A DNA stretch of 64,000 nucleotides from Candidatus Poribacteria bacterium. GTDB lineage: Bacteria; Poribacteria; WGA-4E; PCPOR2b. The DNA lies in contig JAJDUM010000003.1 of the NCBI GenBank assembly GCA_022826645.1, forward strand, positions 1-64,000. Direction: 5' to 3'. The notes beneath the pieces are model-generated. The model did no database searches. It was not told where the DNA came from and worked only from the letters and a program-made list of their open reading frames with translations. Below are positions 36,219-44,855 of this stretch, piece after piece (positions within the stretch are counted from its first letter, which is position 1; every line of letters starts with the position of its first letter). Made by a program: the position numbers and the translations under genes.

Positions 36219-39122
36219 GTGAAGAGACTTGCTTTTTTCCTAATGTTGACGGCGTTGTTTGGCACGTGTAGCATCGCACAGGCACAAGGGCAACCAGAAC
36301 ATACGCTGAACAAGCAGACTCTCTTGATTACTGATACCGTGGGAGGCATCCTCAAATCGTCCACCCCCATCGGCCATCCGACGTTTATAAGTCCGTACGC
36401 CTCTCCGATTGTTGTGAACGGTCCCCACGTTTTTGTCGTGAACACACCAGCGGATACGCTAGATGTAATTGATATCCGCACGCACACCATCGTCAAACGT
36501 ATTAACGTCGGTATTGATCCGGTCAGTGTCGCCGTGCGACCTGATGGGGAGGAAATCTGGGTTGCGAATCACATTTCGGATTCGGTAAGCATCGTCGATA
36601 CCAACCCTGCAACCCCGACGTGGCTTCAGGTTATCGCCACAGTGCAAGACTTTGATCCCGACACCCGGGCAACCCGGTTCGACGAACCGGTAGGCATTGC
36701 CTTTGCGAGCAATGACAAAGCATACGTCGCGCTATCCTCAGAAAATCAGGTTGCTGTAATCAACGTGACCACACGCCAAGTTGAAAAAAGGCTTTCCATC
36801 ACAGCGCAAGATCCGAGAGCTATCGCTGTCCGCGGCGACCGCCTCTACGTTATCCCTTTTGAATCGAACAACCAAACGCAGCTCTCTGGTGGTACAGGTC
36901 CGATTGATGGGGTACTGATTACCTTTGATTCCCAGAAACATGTAATGGAAAGCGACAACAGTCTGTTAATAGGTGCTGTTGTGGACATCGTCAAACACCC
37001 GAAAGTACCGGATCGGGACCTGTTCGTATTCGATACCAAGACTGACGAACTTGTTGAGGTGGCTGACACCCTTGGAACGTTGCTGTATGGTATCACAGTT
37101 GATTCTAAAGGACGTGTATTCATTGCCCAAACAGATGCCCGTAATTATGTCAACAGTCTCGCTGGCACAAAAAATCACGGTTTGGCAGAGTTGGGGAATC
37201 GGGCGTATTTGAACCGGATTACGAGGGTTGATTTCAACGAGGATTCTGCTGAAGATCCACAGTTTATCGATCTTGAACCGTTGCCACCCCTGCATCCCTC
37301 ACCCGGTAAGGCTTTAGCTACACCCTTTGCGATTCAAATTAGCAATAATGACTCCACCCTGATTGTAACGGCGGCTGGGTCGAACAAACTCTTTACCGTC
37401 AGTGCAACAAGCGGTGAGATTCTTGGTCGTGTTGATGTTGGTGCGACACCTCGAGGCATTGCGCTTGAGTCTGATGCTGCCGGCAATCCGTTCCGTGCTT
37501 GGATTTTCAATGCCGTTGCCAATACAGTATCCCTCGTCGATCTGTCTGATCTTGTTCATCCACAGGTCGTCGCGACTGTTCCGCTACACGATCCCACACC
37601 TCCAGCAGTTAAGCACGGACGAATTGTGTTCAATGATGCCGACGCATCTACGACTGGCACCTTCTCCTGTGCAAGTTGCCACCCTGATGGACATATTGAT
37701 CAGTTGATCTGGGTGTTGGACACGCCGATTGTCACGGGTGCCACCCAGATTATGCCGCGCACCACGCAACCGATTCGTGGGTTACGTGATACTGAACCGT
37801 ACCACTGGGATGGCACCCTCGGTGACCCCTACGGGGGCAATAACAGTGCCAATATCTATCGGCTGGTTCCGCCTAACAGTGTACTTGGCGACCCGGAAAG
37901 CAGCGTTCGACATCTGATAGATAGGACGCTTGCCACGACTATGAGCTTGGTGGGGGCTCATGTTGTAAACGATGAGGGGAAACGCGGGGCATTAACCGGA
38001 GCCGAACGTGATGACCTCGCAAAATTCCTATTGAGTGTCTTTTATCCACCCGCGCAAAGGCGTGCTTACACAGACATCCTATCAAACAATGCAGCAAAAG
38101 GATTCAAGCTATTTCATATCGATGGCGATCTACAAGGGAAACCCGAGCCCAATGTCTGCGGAGACTGTCACCGTATGCCGTTTTGGGTGAGCACCAATAC
38201 CCCGGACACCGGAAGGGATGCTCCCACCTGGCGGGGTGCCCACGATCGCTGGCGTCTCTTTCCGCAGGGACTGCTGAACTTAATTGACTTTGATGCCTAT
38301 CGTGCAGCAGCTGAACTTGGAATACCTGAACAAAATATGTGGAGATCTTCTTGGCGACACAGAAAACGTTTCGACCCAGTATGGAACATGGTGTTGGAAG
38401 GCAGTACCGGGTTCTCTGGGGCTTTCGCTCGACAAATCACTTTGAACCGATCATCTGCTGTGGCTCCATCCACTAACGACTTATTAAGTGCGCTGGAGCA
38501 ATCTGCTACTGAAGGTGGCATCGTGCTCCAGGGTGAAGGTGTCTTCATTACCAACAAAGAAGCTACGCAGGTCACGTTTGATTTCAAAGAGGGGGTCTAT
38601 GTCGAAATAGGTAAAATCCGTAAATCTTTTACCCAAACAGCGTTGCTTTCGCTTGCTGCTGATGGACACTTCGTCGGCACTTTCACCGCTCGACATGGTG
38701 CAAAGGTCGGTTTAGACAATCCGCAGCCGGGTATTTGGACGTGGGGACCGATTCAAGCGCAAAGCGGACGCCAAAAATTTCCGATTCTATACCCTGACAA
38801 AACTATCATGACAATCAGTGGTAGGCACATTCAGGAAGGGGCACATCTTATCGTTGATGGGAGACGAGTACCTGGCACCCTTATTTCTCAGCAAGGGGCT
38901 TTCTCTGACGTGGATATCATTGTCGAATTGGAAACATTACCTATGGACGGGATGCACTTCCTACAGATTCAGAATCCGGATGGAATGTTCAGTAACGATT
39001 TTATTTTCCACGTCACTCATAAAAAAACGGACGACACTTCCAGCGTAAATTCCCAAAAACTGAAAAACAACACCGATTTTCTAAAGAGGGTTCTCAAAAG
39101 ACTACAAACGCCGCCAAAGTAG
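36219..39122 (+). CDS. Secreted YVTN beta-propeller / di-haem cytochrome c protein
   Basis: About 967 residues. Starting at GTG 36219 gives an ideal signal peptide (VKRLAFFLMLTALFGTCSIAQA) with AAAGGA six bases upstream; the frame is open further 5' to about 36159. Early residues form a YVTN-type propeller (VVNTPADTLDVIDI, RINVGIDPVSVAVRPDGEEI). Then come two haem-binding motifs, CASCH (TFSCASCHPDGH) and CGDCH (NVCGDCHRMPF), with DTEPYHWDG as in MauG-like or di-haem proteins. The C-terminal part (MTISGRHIQEGAHLIVDG) resembles an IPT/TIG Ig-like domain. Probably a periplasmic or surface electron-transfer or oxidase protein; substrate unknown. Confidence 0.88.
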   Translation: MKRLAFFLMLTALFGTCSIAQAQGQPEHTLNKQTLLITDTVGGILKSSTPIGHPTFISPYASPIVVNGPHVFVVNTPADTLDVIDIRTHTIVKRINVGIDPVSVAVRPDGEEIWVANHISDSVSIVDTNPATPTWLQVIATVQDFDPDTRATRFDEPVGIAFASNDKAYVALSSENQVAVINVTTRQVEKRLSITAQDPRAIAVRGDRLYVIPFESNNQTQLSGGTGPIDGVLITFDSQKHVMESDNSLLIGAVVDIVKHPKVPDRDLFVFDTKTDELVEVADTLGTLLYGITVDSKGRVFIAQTDARNYVNSLAGTKNHGLAELGNRAYLNRITRVDFNEDSAEDPQFIDLEPLPPLHPSPGKALATPFAIQISNNDSTLIVTAAGSNKLFTVSATSGEILGRVDVGATPRGIALESDAAGNPFRAWIFNAVANTVSLVDLSDLVHPQVVATVPLHDPTPPAVKHGRIVFNDADASTTGTFSCASCHPDGHIDQLIWVLDTPIVTGATQIMPRTTQPIRGLRDTEPYHWDGTLGDPYGGNNSANIYRLVPPNSVLGDPESSVRHLIDRTLATTMSLVGAHVVNDEGKRGALTGAERDDLAKFLLSVFYPPAQRRAYTDILSNNAAKGFKLFHIDGDLQGKPEPNVCGDCHRMPFWVSTNTPDTGRDAPTWRGAHDRWRLFPQGLLNLIDFDAYRAAAELGIPEQNMWRSSWRHRKRFDPVWNMVLEGSTGFSGAFARQITLNRSSAVAPSTNDLLSALEQSATEGGIVLQGEGVFITNKEATQVTFDFKEGVYVEIGKIRKSFTQTALLSLAADGHFVGTFTARHGAKVGLDNPQPGIWTWGPIQAQSGRQKFPILYPDKTIMTISGRHIQEGAHLIVDGRRVPGTLISQQGAFSDVDIIVELETLPMDGMHFLQIQNPDGMFSNDFIFHVTHKKTDDTSSVNSQKLKNNTDFLKRVLKRLQTPPK

Positions 39123-39315
39123 CCATCGGAGAATTTATAAACTGAAAATTAGGGCAGCCGCTTGTCTGTGCACCCCGCTTGATTGTCTGGTTGCGATGAA
39201 ATGTCAACAGAACTTAGCAACTATGGCTCTCGGGGGATTGGTGTTTCTTGCAAAGTGAATTATCCTTAATCCAGAAATCTGCAATGAGGCAGATGAACGT
39301 AGACCCGTTAGACCG

Positions 39316-41271
39316 TCAAATTTTCCGTGCGAAGGTATGACCCTCCATAACCGCGTGCTGGAGCGTACGCGGTGCAAAGGCATCACCGACGACGAAGCAG
39401 GTTACCTCGTCTGGGAGCGACTGGGATAGCTCGTCGACCGCTTGGCCACCAAACGCATATACGACCGCGTCGTAACCGTTCAACTCCCCCCTAGTCTCAG
39501 TCCAAGCGTTTTCAGTGATGAGGGTATCCTCCTCAATCGCACTGACATGTAGGTGCGGGTGGATAGCAATCCCTTTGCTGAACAGACGCTGATATACCGG
39601 TGGGCGTGTTGTTGCCCCGAGCATTGTGCCGATTGCCTCCATGCGTGTGATGATTTCCACAGATTTTCCTGCGTCAAGCAGTAGTTCCGCGGCGCTGGGT
39701 CCTTGGAAGCCGTATTCCTCATCAATCACGGCGACACGCTCACCTATTGGGCTCCTACCGTTCAAGACAGACCACGCATCTATTGCGTTTTCAATACCGG
39801 GGACATCCGGCGTTAGTGGACGCGCGCCGGTCGCTACAACCACGGCATCGGGGGTTTCGTCCAGAATTGATTCAACGGTTGCTGCGCAGTTCAGTCGAAC
39901 TTCTACGCCAGCTTTCCGGCACTGTTCCGCCATCCATTCTGTTGCACCTGAGAATTCTCCGCGCAATGGGGCTTTAGCGGCAATCAATGCCTGACCGCCC
40001 AACTCGTTGCCTTTCTCCATCAACACAACTTCGTGTCCACGCCATCGTGCGATACGGGCGGCTTCAAGCCCGGCGGGACCGCCACCAACCACCACCACTT
40101 TGCGGGGTTGTTCCGCCGGTGTGAGTGCTCCCAATTCGGTTTCTCTGCCTATCGTTGCGTTCTGCACGCATGTCACGCCGCGCCCAGTATAGATGCGATC
40201 GATGCAGCCCTCGTTATAGCCTCGACACAATCGGATATCATCTAACTGACCCGCCATTGCCTTCTGAGGTGCTTGCGGATCAGCGATTATCGCACGGGTC
40301 ATGATGACCAGATCCGCCTGCTCGTTTGCGACGATGCTCTCCGCTTCCATCGGATGTGTTACTCGTCCTGCTGTGATGACGGGCACGGAAACCACCTCCT
40401 TAATCGAGGCTGCCAACGGCGCGTATGTCGCATGTGAAAAGGTCATGTCCGGCACCGCCGCCGCTTCACCGACGAAGGTTTCGGCAGTCCCCCCGATGAC
40501 GCTGAAGTAATCGAGGATTCCGAGCGCGTTCAGATTTGCCGCGATCTCTCGCATCACTGCATTGTCCAGACCGCCCTTGGTGAAATCATCGCCCGTCATA
40601 CGGATACCGATGATAAAATCGTCACCACACCGGCCGCGGATAGCCTCAAGGACCCGTACCCCAAAACGGAGACGATTGGGGAGCGCCCCGCCGTACTGAT
40701 CGCCCCGCTGGTTCACGTTGAGGGTCCAGAACTGATCGATCAGATGGCAGTGGCTCGCGTTGACTTCGCAACCGTCAAAGTGCCCTTGCTTCAACCGCCA
40801 CGCTGCGTCTGAGAAGGCTTGGACAAACTCGGTCATCGTTTCCTCGTCGAGCGTGTGTGGGGTTTCGCGATGGTTCGGTTCACGGACAGGAGAGGGACCA
40901 TACATCCGATGCAGACGATCAACGCTCCGTCCCCGTCGTCCGCGATGGGTAATCTGCGAAATGACTGGCACATCGTAGGCGTGCATTGTGTCGGCAAACT
41001 CTGCGAGGTGTGGAATTACGCGGTCCTCGAACAGTTCCACGCCGTTCCAGTCCTGCGCCGGTGAGGTTGGGTGCACCCCTGCCGAGCCGAAACACATCAG
41101 TACGCCCACACCGCCCTTTGCCTTTTCCTCGTAGTAACGTCGTGCCTTCTCTTTTGGCATCCCATCTTCCGCCAACGCGTCCGCATGTGCCGAGGTAACG
41201 ATGCGGTTCTTTGCCGTCGCATGGCGGAGTTGCAGGGGTGTGAACAGATGTTTAAATTCCGGTGCAGCCAT
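39316..41271 (-). CDS. NADH:flavin oxidoreductase (Old Yellow Enzyme / FAD, 2,4-dienoyl-CoA reductase type)
   Basis: 651 residues, matching the FMN TIM barrel plus FAD/NAD(P) halves of dienoyl-CoA reductase and trimethylamine dehydrogenase relatives. The FMN barrel shows KNRIVTSAHAD, ISQITHRGR, HLIDQFWTLNVNQRGDQYGG and VITAGRV. The iron-sulphur motif reads CRGYNEGC...TCVQN: in relatives the third position after the first Cys is also Cys (CIGCNQGC), but here it is Tyr (TAT). The FAD half has VVVGGGPAGLEAAR and ARPLTPDVPG. GGGAG precedes the start. Next to the methyltransferase-like gene, a demethylation or methylated-substrate role is possible but unproven. Confidence 0.9.
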   Translation of the reverse strand: MAAPEFKHLFTPLQLRHATAKNRIVTSAHADALAEDGMPKEKARRYYEEKAKGGVGVLMCFGSAGVHPTSPAQDWNGVELFEDRVIPHLAEFADTMHAYDVPVISQITHRGRRGRSVDRLHRMYGPSPVREPNHRETPHTLDEETMTEFVQAFSDAAWRLKQGHFDGCEVNASHCHLIDQFWTLNVNQRGDQYGGALPNRLRFGVRVLEAIRGRCGDDFIIGIRMTGDDFTKGGLDNAVMREIAANLNALGILDYFSVIGGTAETFVGEAAAVPDMTFSHATYAPLAASIKEVVSVPVITAGRVTHPMEAESIVANEQADLVIMTRAIIADPQAPQKAMAGQLDDIRLCRGYNEGCIDRIYTGRGVTCVQNATIGRETELGALTPAEQPRKVVVVGGGPAGLEAARIARWRGHEVVLMEKGNELGGQALIAAKAPLRGEFSGATEWMAEQCRKAGVEVRLNCAATVESILDETPDAVVVATGARPLTPDVPGIENAIDAWSVLNGRSPIGERVAVIDEEYGFQGPSAAELLLDAGKSVEIITRMEAIGTMLGATTRPPVYQRLFSKGIAIHPHLHVSAIEEDTLITENAWTETRGELNGYDAVVYAFGGQAVDELSQSLPDEVTCFVVGDAFAPRTLQHAVMEGHTFARKI

Positions 41272-41589
41272 GATTATTTTCTCCCTGTCGCGAATAAGTT
41301 AAAAGGTCAGTTGATGTGAAAGGAAAGTGCAAGCAATTAAATCCACGAATTAACGCGAATCTACGCAAATAAAAGAGAAAGATTAAAGATGGGTAAGCAC
41401 AAATTTCTTAATCCCGCCTGTCCCCCTGGTTTCGGTACGGACGGTTTATCGGGGATCGACCGGGGGGTTGTCCCTACAACCTGACCAAAACCTAAAACGT
41501 CCGGGCAGGGAGACCCCGCCCCTACGGAAAAACCGATGGATTTTCAACGACTTGCAACTTACGTCAGAATAATCTGTTGATTCGTGCTT
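41272..41589. repeat. Intergenic repeats
   Basis: No gene seen. Contains a TTTATCGGGGATCG unit (about 41446) and a GGGCAGG...CCCCGCCCCTACGG hairpin followed by AAAACCGATGGATTTT (about 41503-41548). That combined block recurs at 57127-57170, including the trailing AAAACCGATGGATTTTAA, so it is a longer dispersed repeat than the stem alone. Confidence 0.6.
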
Positions 41590-42576
41590 TTAGGCGTTTT
41601 CAGGCTGGCGTCGCTTCCAATTGAACTCGGTCTCGCTCATAGGGTCGTCGGGGTTCGGTTCCCAGACCTCCGGCTCGTCATACTTGCCGAGTGCTCGTGC
41701 CATCTCGCGGACATGGCTGGCACCGCTGCCGCAGCAGCTCCCGATGTAATTCACACCCATGTTCTTCGCTTTGGACGCGAACGCCTCCATCTCGTAGCGC
41801 GTGAGTTGGGTCGGATCGAGGCGGTCAGGGAAAGCTGGCGTGCCCGTGAACCAAGGAACTTCATCGGAGCATCGGAACGCTACGGGCTGTGCAGCGAGAT
41901 AGGCACTGGTGGCGTTACGCATCTCCTCAATGATCGGATATGTCCGTTCAGGGTCTCTCATGCAGTTGACACCGACAATATCTGCCCCTGCATCGTGCAG
42001 ACGCTTGGCACATTCGGCCGCGGTTACGTCGTCGTCGGTTTGGTTGCTACCGCGAAAGGACATCGTTATCATCGAAGGGAGATCCGTCTTTGCTTTGATG
42101 CGTTCAAGGCACAGAAGCGCCTCACCCAGGTACCAGAAGGTCTCCCCGATGAAGAAGTCCACCCCTGCTTGGGCATCGATCTGTTCATCAAACATTTCTG
42201 TGACCAGCGCCTGTGAAGATGGACTGTCCGCTTCCCATTTCCATGTCGCACTTAGATCCCCTGCGACGAGTGCTTTATCACCGGCAACCGCTTTGACAAT
42301 GTGGGTTGCGACTTGGTTAATTTCAAAGGTCCTGTCGGCATAGCCGACCGTCTCCAACTTTTCGCGGCTGCCGTAGAACGCCATCACCTGTAGAACTTCA
42401 GCACCCGCCATGAGAAACTCACGGTGCATTTCCCGGATCGCGCCGGGATGGGTAACGGCTAATTCCGGGGTAAATGCGCCTGCGACGACGTAGCCACGTC
42501 TCTCCAATTCAACGATGTAACCGCCGTCACCGAGGACGATGCCGTCAGCCAGTTGTTCTAAAATTCTTTTTGCCAT
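41590..42576 (-). CDS. Homocysteine S-methyltransferase family protein (BHMT-like)
   Basis: 328 residues. Zinc-binding Cys are visible in the two expected places, GVNC (about residue 202) and GSCCGSG (about 290). The N-terminal LGDGGYIVELERRGY and ETFWYLGEALL fit betaine-homocysteine / homocysteine methyltransferases, which move a methyl group to a thiol at a zinc site. Whether homocysteine is the acceptor cannot be told. It lies between the flavin/Fe-S oxidoreductase and a Gfo/Idh/MocA dehydrogenase, all minus strand, suggesting a shared catabolic unit, perhaps for methylated compounds. Cytoplasmic. Confidence 0.9.
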   Translation of the reverse strand: MAKRILEQLADGIVLGDGGYIVELERRGYVVAGAFTPELAVTHPGAIREMHREFLMAGAEVLQVMAFYGSREKLETVGYADRTFEINQVATHIVKAVAGDKALVAGDLSATWKWEADSPSSQALVTEMFDEQIDAQAGVDFFIGETFWYLGEALLCLERIKAKTDLPSMITMSFRGSNQTDDDVTAAECAKRLHDAGADIVGVNCMRDPERTYPIIEEMRNATSAYLAAQPVAFRCSDEVPWFTGTPAFPDRLDPTQLTRYEMEAFASKAKNMGVNYIGSCCGSGASHVREMARALGKYDEPEVWEPNPDDPMSETEFNWKRRQPENA

Positions 42577-42663
42577 GTGATTCTCCTCCTCAAGAGAACA
42601 GTGCGTAACGAGTAATATGTAAGGGGACCTATCCTAAATTATCTTGACACGGTTCATTGCACA

Positions 42664-43725
42664 TTATGTACTAAATTTTTCTGCCGCAATCAACGGATTT
42701 TCGCCAGACGACAACGGCAATGTTACAGTCCGTTCCTCAACTATCGAATGATACGCCGCCATGAGTGTTTCCACAGCGATGAGCGCGGTTTCGATGTTGC
42801 TCGTCGGAGGCGTGCCGTTTTCGACTGCGTCAATTAACTGTTCCACTGAACCAACAACTGTCGCCCCTTCGACAAACTGATCGTAATCTTGAAGGACATG
42901 GTTGGTTGTAACGACCTGTGCACTCGCGTCGATAAACATCGTCTGATTTTCAAAGTTGACGGTCATTGAATTGCTGTGACGACGGTCTTTAGTCAACCGT
43001 TGCTTGCCGACCTCAAGAAACGCGAAAAAATCATCGTAGTCAAGGACAATCTGTCCGAAGTTCTCGACATCGGCATCTGCGTAGACGTCCCAGAGTTTGC
43101 GCCACTTTGCGGTGACGCTTTTTGGACAACCAAACAGTGCAACCGCGTAGTCAATCGCATAGCAGCCCATGTTGGTCATCTCTCCGCCGCCGGATTTGTG
43201 GGGCGGATCAAGCCGTTCTGGCCACGCAGCCGCTAAATCAAAATCGGTTGGAAAGTTCATCCCGAAGAGATGGTGATAGCCCATCACCGCGCCGTGCACT
43301 CCCGCCTGCATATCTTCCAACAACCTTGCGTAGACTGGCACAAAACGGACCATTGGGATATCGTGCACGAAATGGACGTTGTGGGTTTTGATGGCTTTAG
43401 CGATACGGCGCGCGCTGTCCAAACTTTCACAGAGCGGTTTGTTGAGGAAGATGTGTTTGCCCGCAGCAGCGGCACGTTCGACCATCTTTGCCTTGTCCCC
43501 CGGATCGCAGGTTACGGCAACGAAGTCCACCTCCGGGTGATTGATAACCGCTTCATAAGAACTTGACAGAGGTGCATCGAAAACGCCTTGCAACTCTTCG
43601 GCACGACGTGGACTTTCTTCGTATGCGGCGATCACACGCGTATCGGATCTGCTCTTGAACATGCTGCAGATGCCTGCGCCGTGTGTGCAACAGTTACCGA
43701 GGATGCCTACGTTATACGATTTCAT
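42664..43725 (-). CDS. Gfo/Idh/MocA family oxidoreductase
   Basis: 353 residues from MKSYNVGILGN at 43725, chosen because GAGAGGA lies five bases upstream; the frame is open to 44025 but that part overlaps the next gene. Family features: N-terminal Rossmann strand, LNKPLCES where the family usually has EKP (Lys kept), and HDIPMVRFVPVYA and GGGEMTNMGCYAIDY in the substrate half. The dinucleotide loop is unusual: GNCCTHG instead of GxGxxG. These enzymes oxidise or reduce sugars or inositols with NAD(P). The isomerase gene lies 40 bases upstream on the same strand, a common partnership. Confidence 0.9.
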   Translation of the reverse strand: MKSYNVGILGNCCTHGAGICSMFKSRSDTRVIAAYEESPRRAEELQGVFDAPLSSSYEAVINHPEVDFVAVTCDPGDKAKMVERAAAAGKHIFLNKPLCESLDSARRIAKAIKTHNVHFVHDIPMVRFVPVYARLLEDMQAGVHGAVMGYHHLFGMNFPTDFDLAAAWPERLDPPHKSGGGEMTNMGCYAIDYAVALFGCPKSVTAKWRKLWDVYADADVENFGQIVLDYDDFFAFLEVGKQRLTKDRRHSNSMTVNFENQTMFIDASAQVVTTNHVLQDYDQFVEGATVVGSVEQLIDAVENGTPPTSNIETALIAVETLMAAYHSIVEERTVTLPLSSGENPLIAAEKFST

Positions 43726-43765
43726 TTTTATCCTCTCCCCTTCGAAACAGAGCGTGCCCACTACC

Positions 43766-44626
43766 TCATTCAAAAAGTCGCTTGAATTCTGGCAGGCATT
43801 CCCAAAATCCATCCTCAAACGTCCCGTTATCCGGTCGATAGACGCTTTCGAGGGAGATGCCCCCTTGATAATTGTCACGCCGGAGCACGCTGGCGATCCC
43901 TTCAAGGTATGGGGCGACATCTCCTTCTCCCAGCCGGCAGAAGCGAACTGTTGCGCGTGAGATGTCAGCTTGGCAATCTTTGATATGGATATGCCCGATA
44001 TAATCTTTAATCTGCTCGTAGGCATCCGGGTACGGCACTTCTGTACAATACATACTGTTGGGAATATCCCATAGGATTTTGAGATGCTTGCTCCCTAAGT
44101 CGTCGATCAGTTTTTTCGCCAGAACGCCCGATGTTATCATCGCGTTGTTTCCGGTTTCAACTACGAGGGTAACACCTTCCGCTTCGGCTAACTTTACCGG
44201 GGCTTCCATGAGCTTTAGCAGCTTATCCCAAGCGCCTGTACTGGCGATCCATTCCTCCGCACCATTCGCACCGAAGATGATCATCTCTTTGCGATAACTC
44301 ATGATTCTCACTAAGTTGCTTCCTAACACTTGGGCGATGCGGATACACCGTTGGAGTCCCGCCATGTGTTCCTGATAGATGGTATCCCCCGGTTCAATTT
44401 CCATCACAGGAAGTCCTGAGAAATTATGACGGGAAACACAAGAGACCTCCGCCCCATACTGTGCAACCAGATTTCTTATTTTTTGGATCTCTTCCGGCGT
44501 TTGGTCGCCGACCTCCTTGTCCCAAAGGAACTGGAGTTCGGCATATTTGAGCCCTGCTTTATTCATCGCCTGCAATGCGTGCTCAAGGTCCCTGCTGATA
44601 CCGTTGGTAATGACGCCGAGTTTCAT
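43766..44626 (-). CDS. Sugar phosphate isomerase/epimerase (xylose isomerase-like TIM barrel)
   Basis: 286 residues. TIM-barrel protein with metal-binding acidic and His positions typical of the family: VVETGNN, ILWDIPNSM, IGHIHIKDC, and ISLESVYRPD near the C-terminus. Such enzymes interconvert keto and aldo sugars or inositol derivatives and are frequently encoded beside Gfo/Idh/MocA dehydrogenases, as here. A truncated second copy of its C-terminus is at 36054-36149. Substrate unknown. Cytoplasmic. Confidence 0.92.
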   Translation of the reverse strand: MKLGVITNGISRDLEHALQAMNKAGLKYAELQFLWDKEVGDQTPEEIQKIRNLVAQYGAEVSCVSRHNFSGLPVMEIEPGDTIYQEHMAGLQRCIRIAQVLGSNLVRIMSYRKEMIIFGANGAEEWIASTGAWDKLLKLMEAPVKLAEAEGVTLVVETGNNAMITSGVLAKKLIDDLGSKHLKILWDIPNSMYCTEVPYPDAYEQIKDYIGHIHIKDCQADISRATVRFCRLGEGDVAPYLEGIASVLRRDNYQGGISLESVYRPDNGTFEDGFWECLPEFKRLFE

Positions 44627-44855
44627 TCTGGTCTGCCTCCCTCAATCCCATATTTCTTCGTACAAGTCACAATTGAATCTTATCCAGAAATCGAGTACAA
44701 TACTTGGTGATTTTAGTATAATCAAGCGCTTAAAGTCAAGGATCGAATTTAGTATTTGATATATGCCTCATTTCTCCGAGTCCATTACCTTCCTGTGTAA
44801 GTCCGGGCTGCATTCATATGCCCAGTCCGGCGTTCTCGTACTGTAGAGGCGACAA

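Noticed and set aside
41584..42216. Plus-strand frame of 210 residues
   Set aside because: It is entirely antisense to the homocysteine methyltransferase-like gene, which has conserved zinc motifs.
44700..44760. TATAAT box upstream of the membrane protein gene as a sigma-70 promoter
   Set aside because: A good -10 word (near 44718) is present but no acceptable -35 hexamer lies 16-18 bases upstream, so it was not listed.
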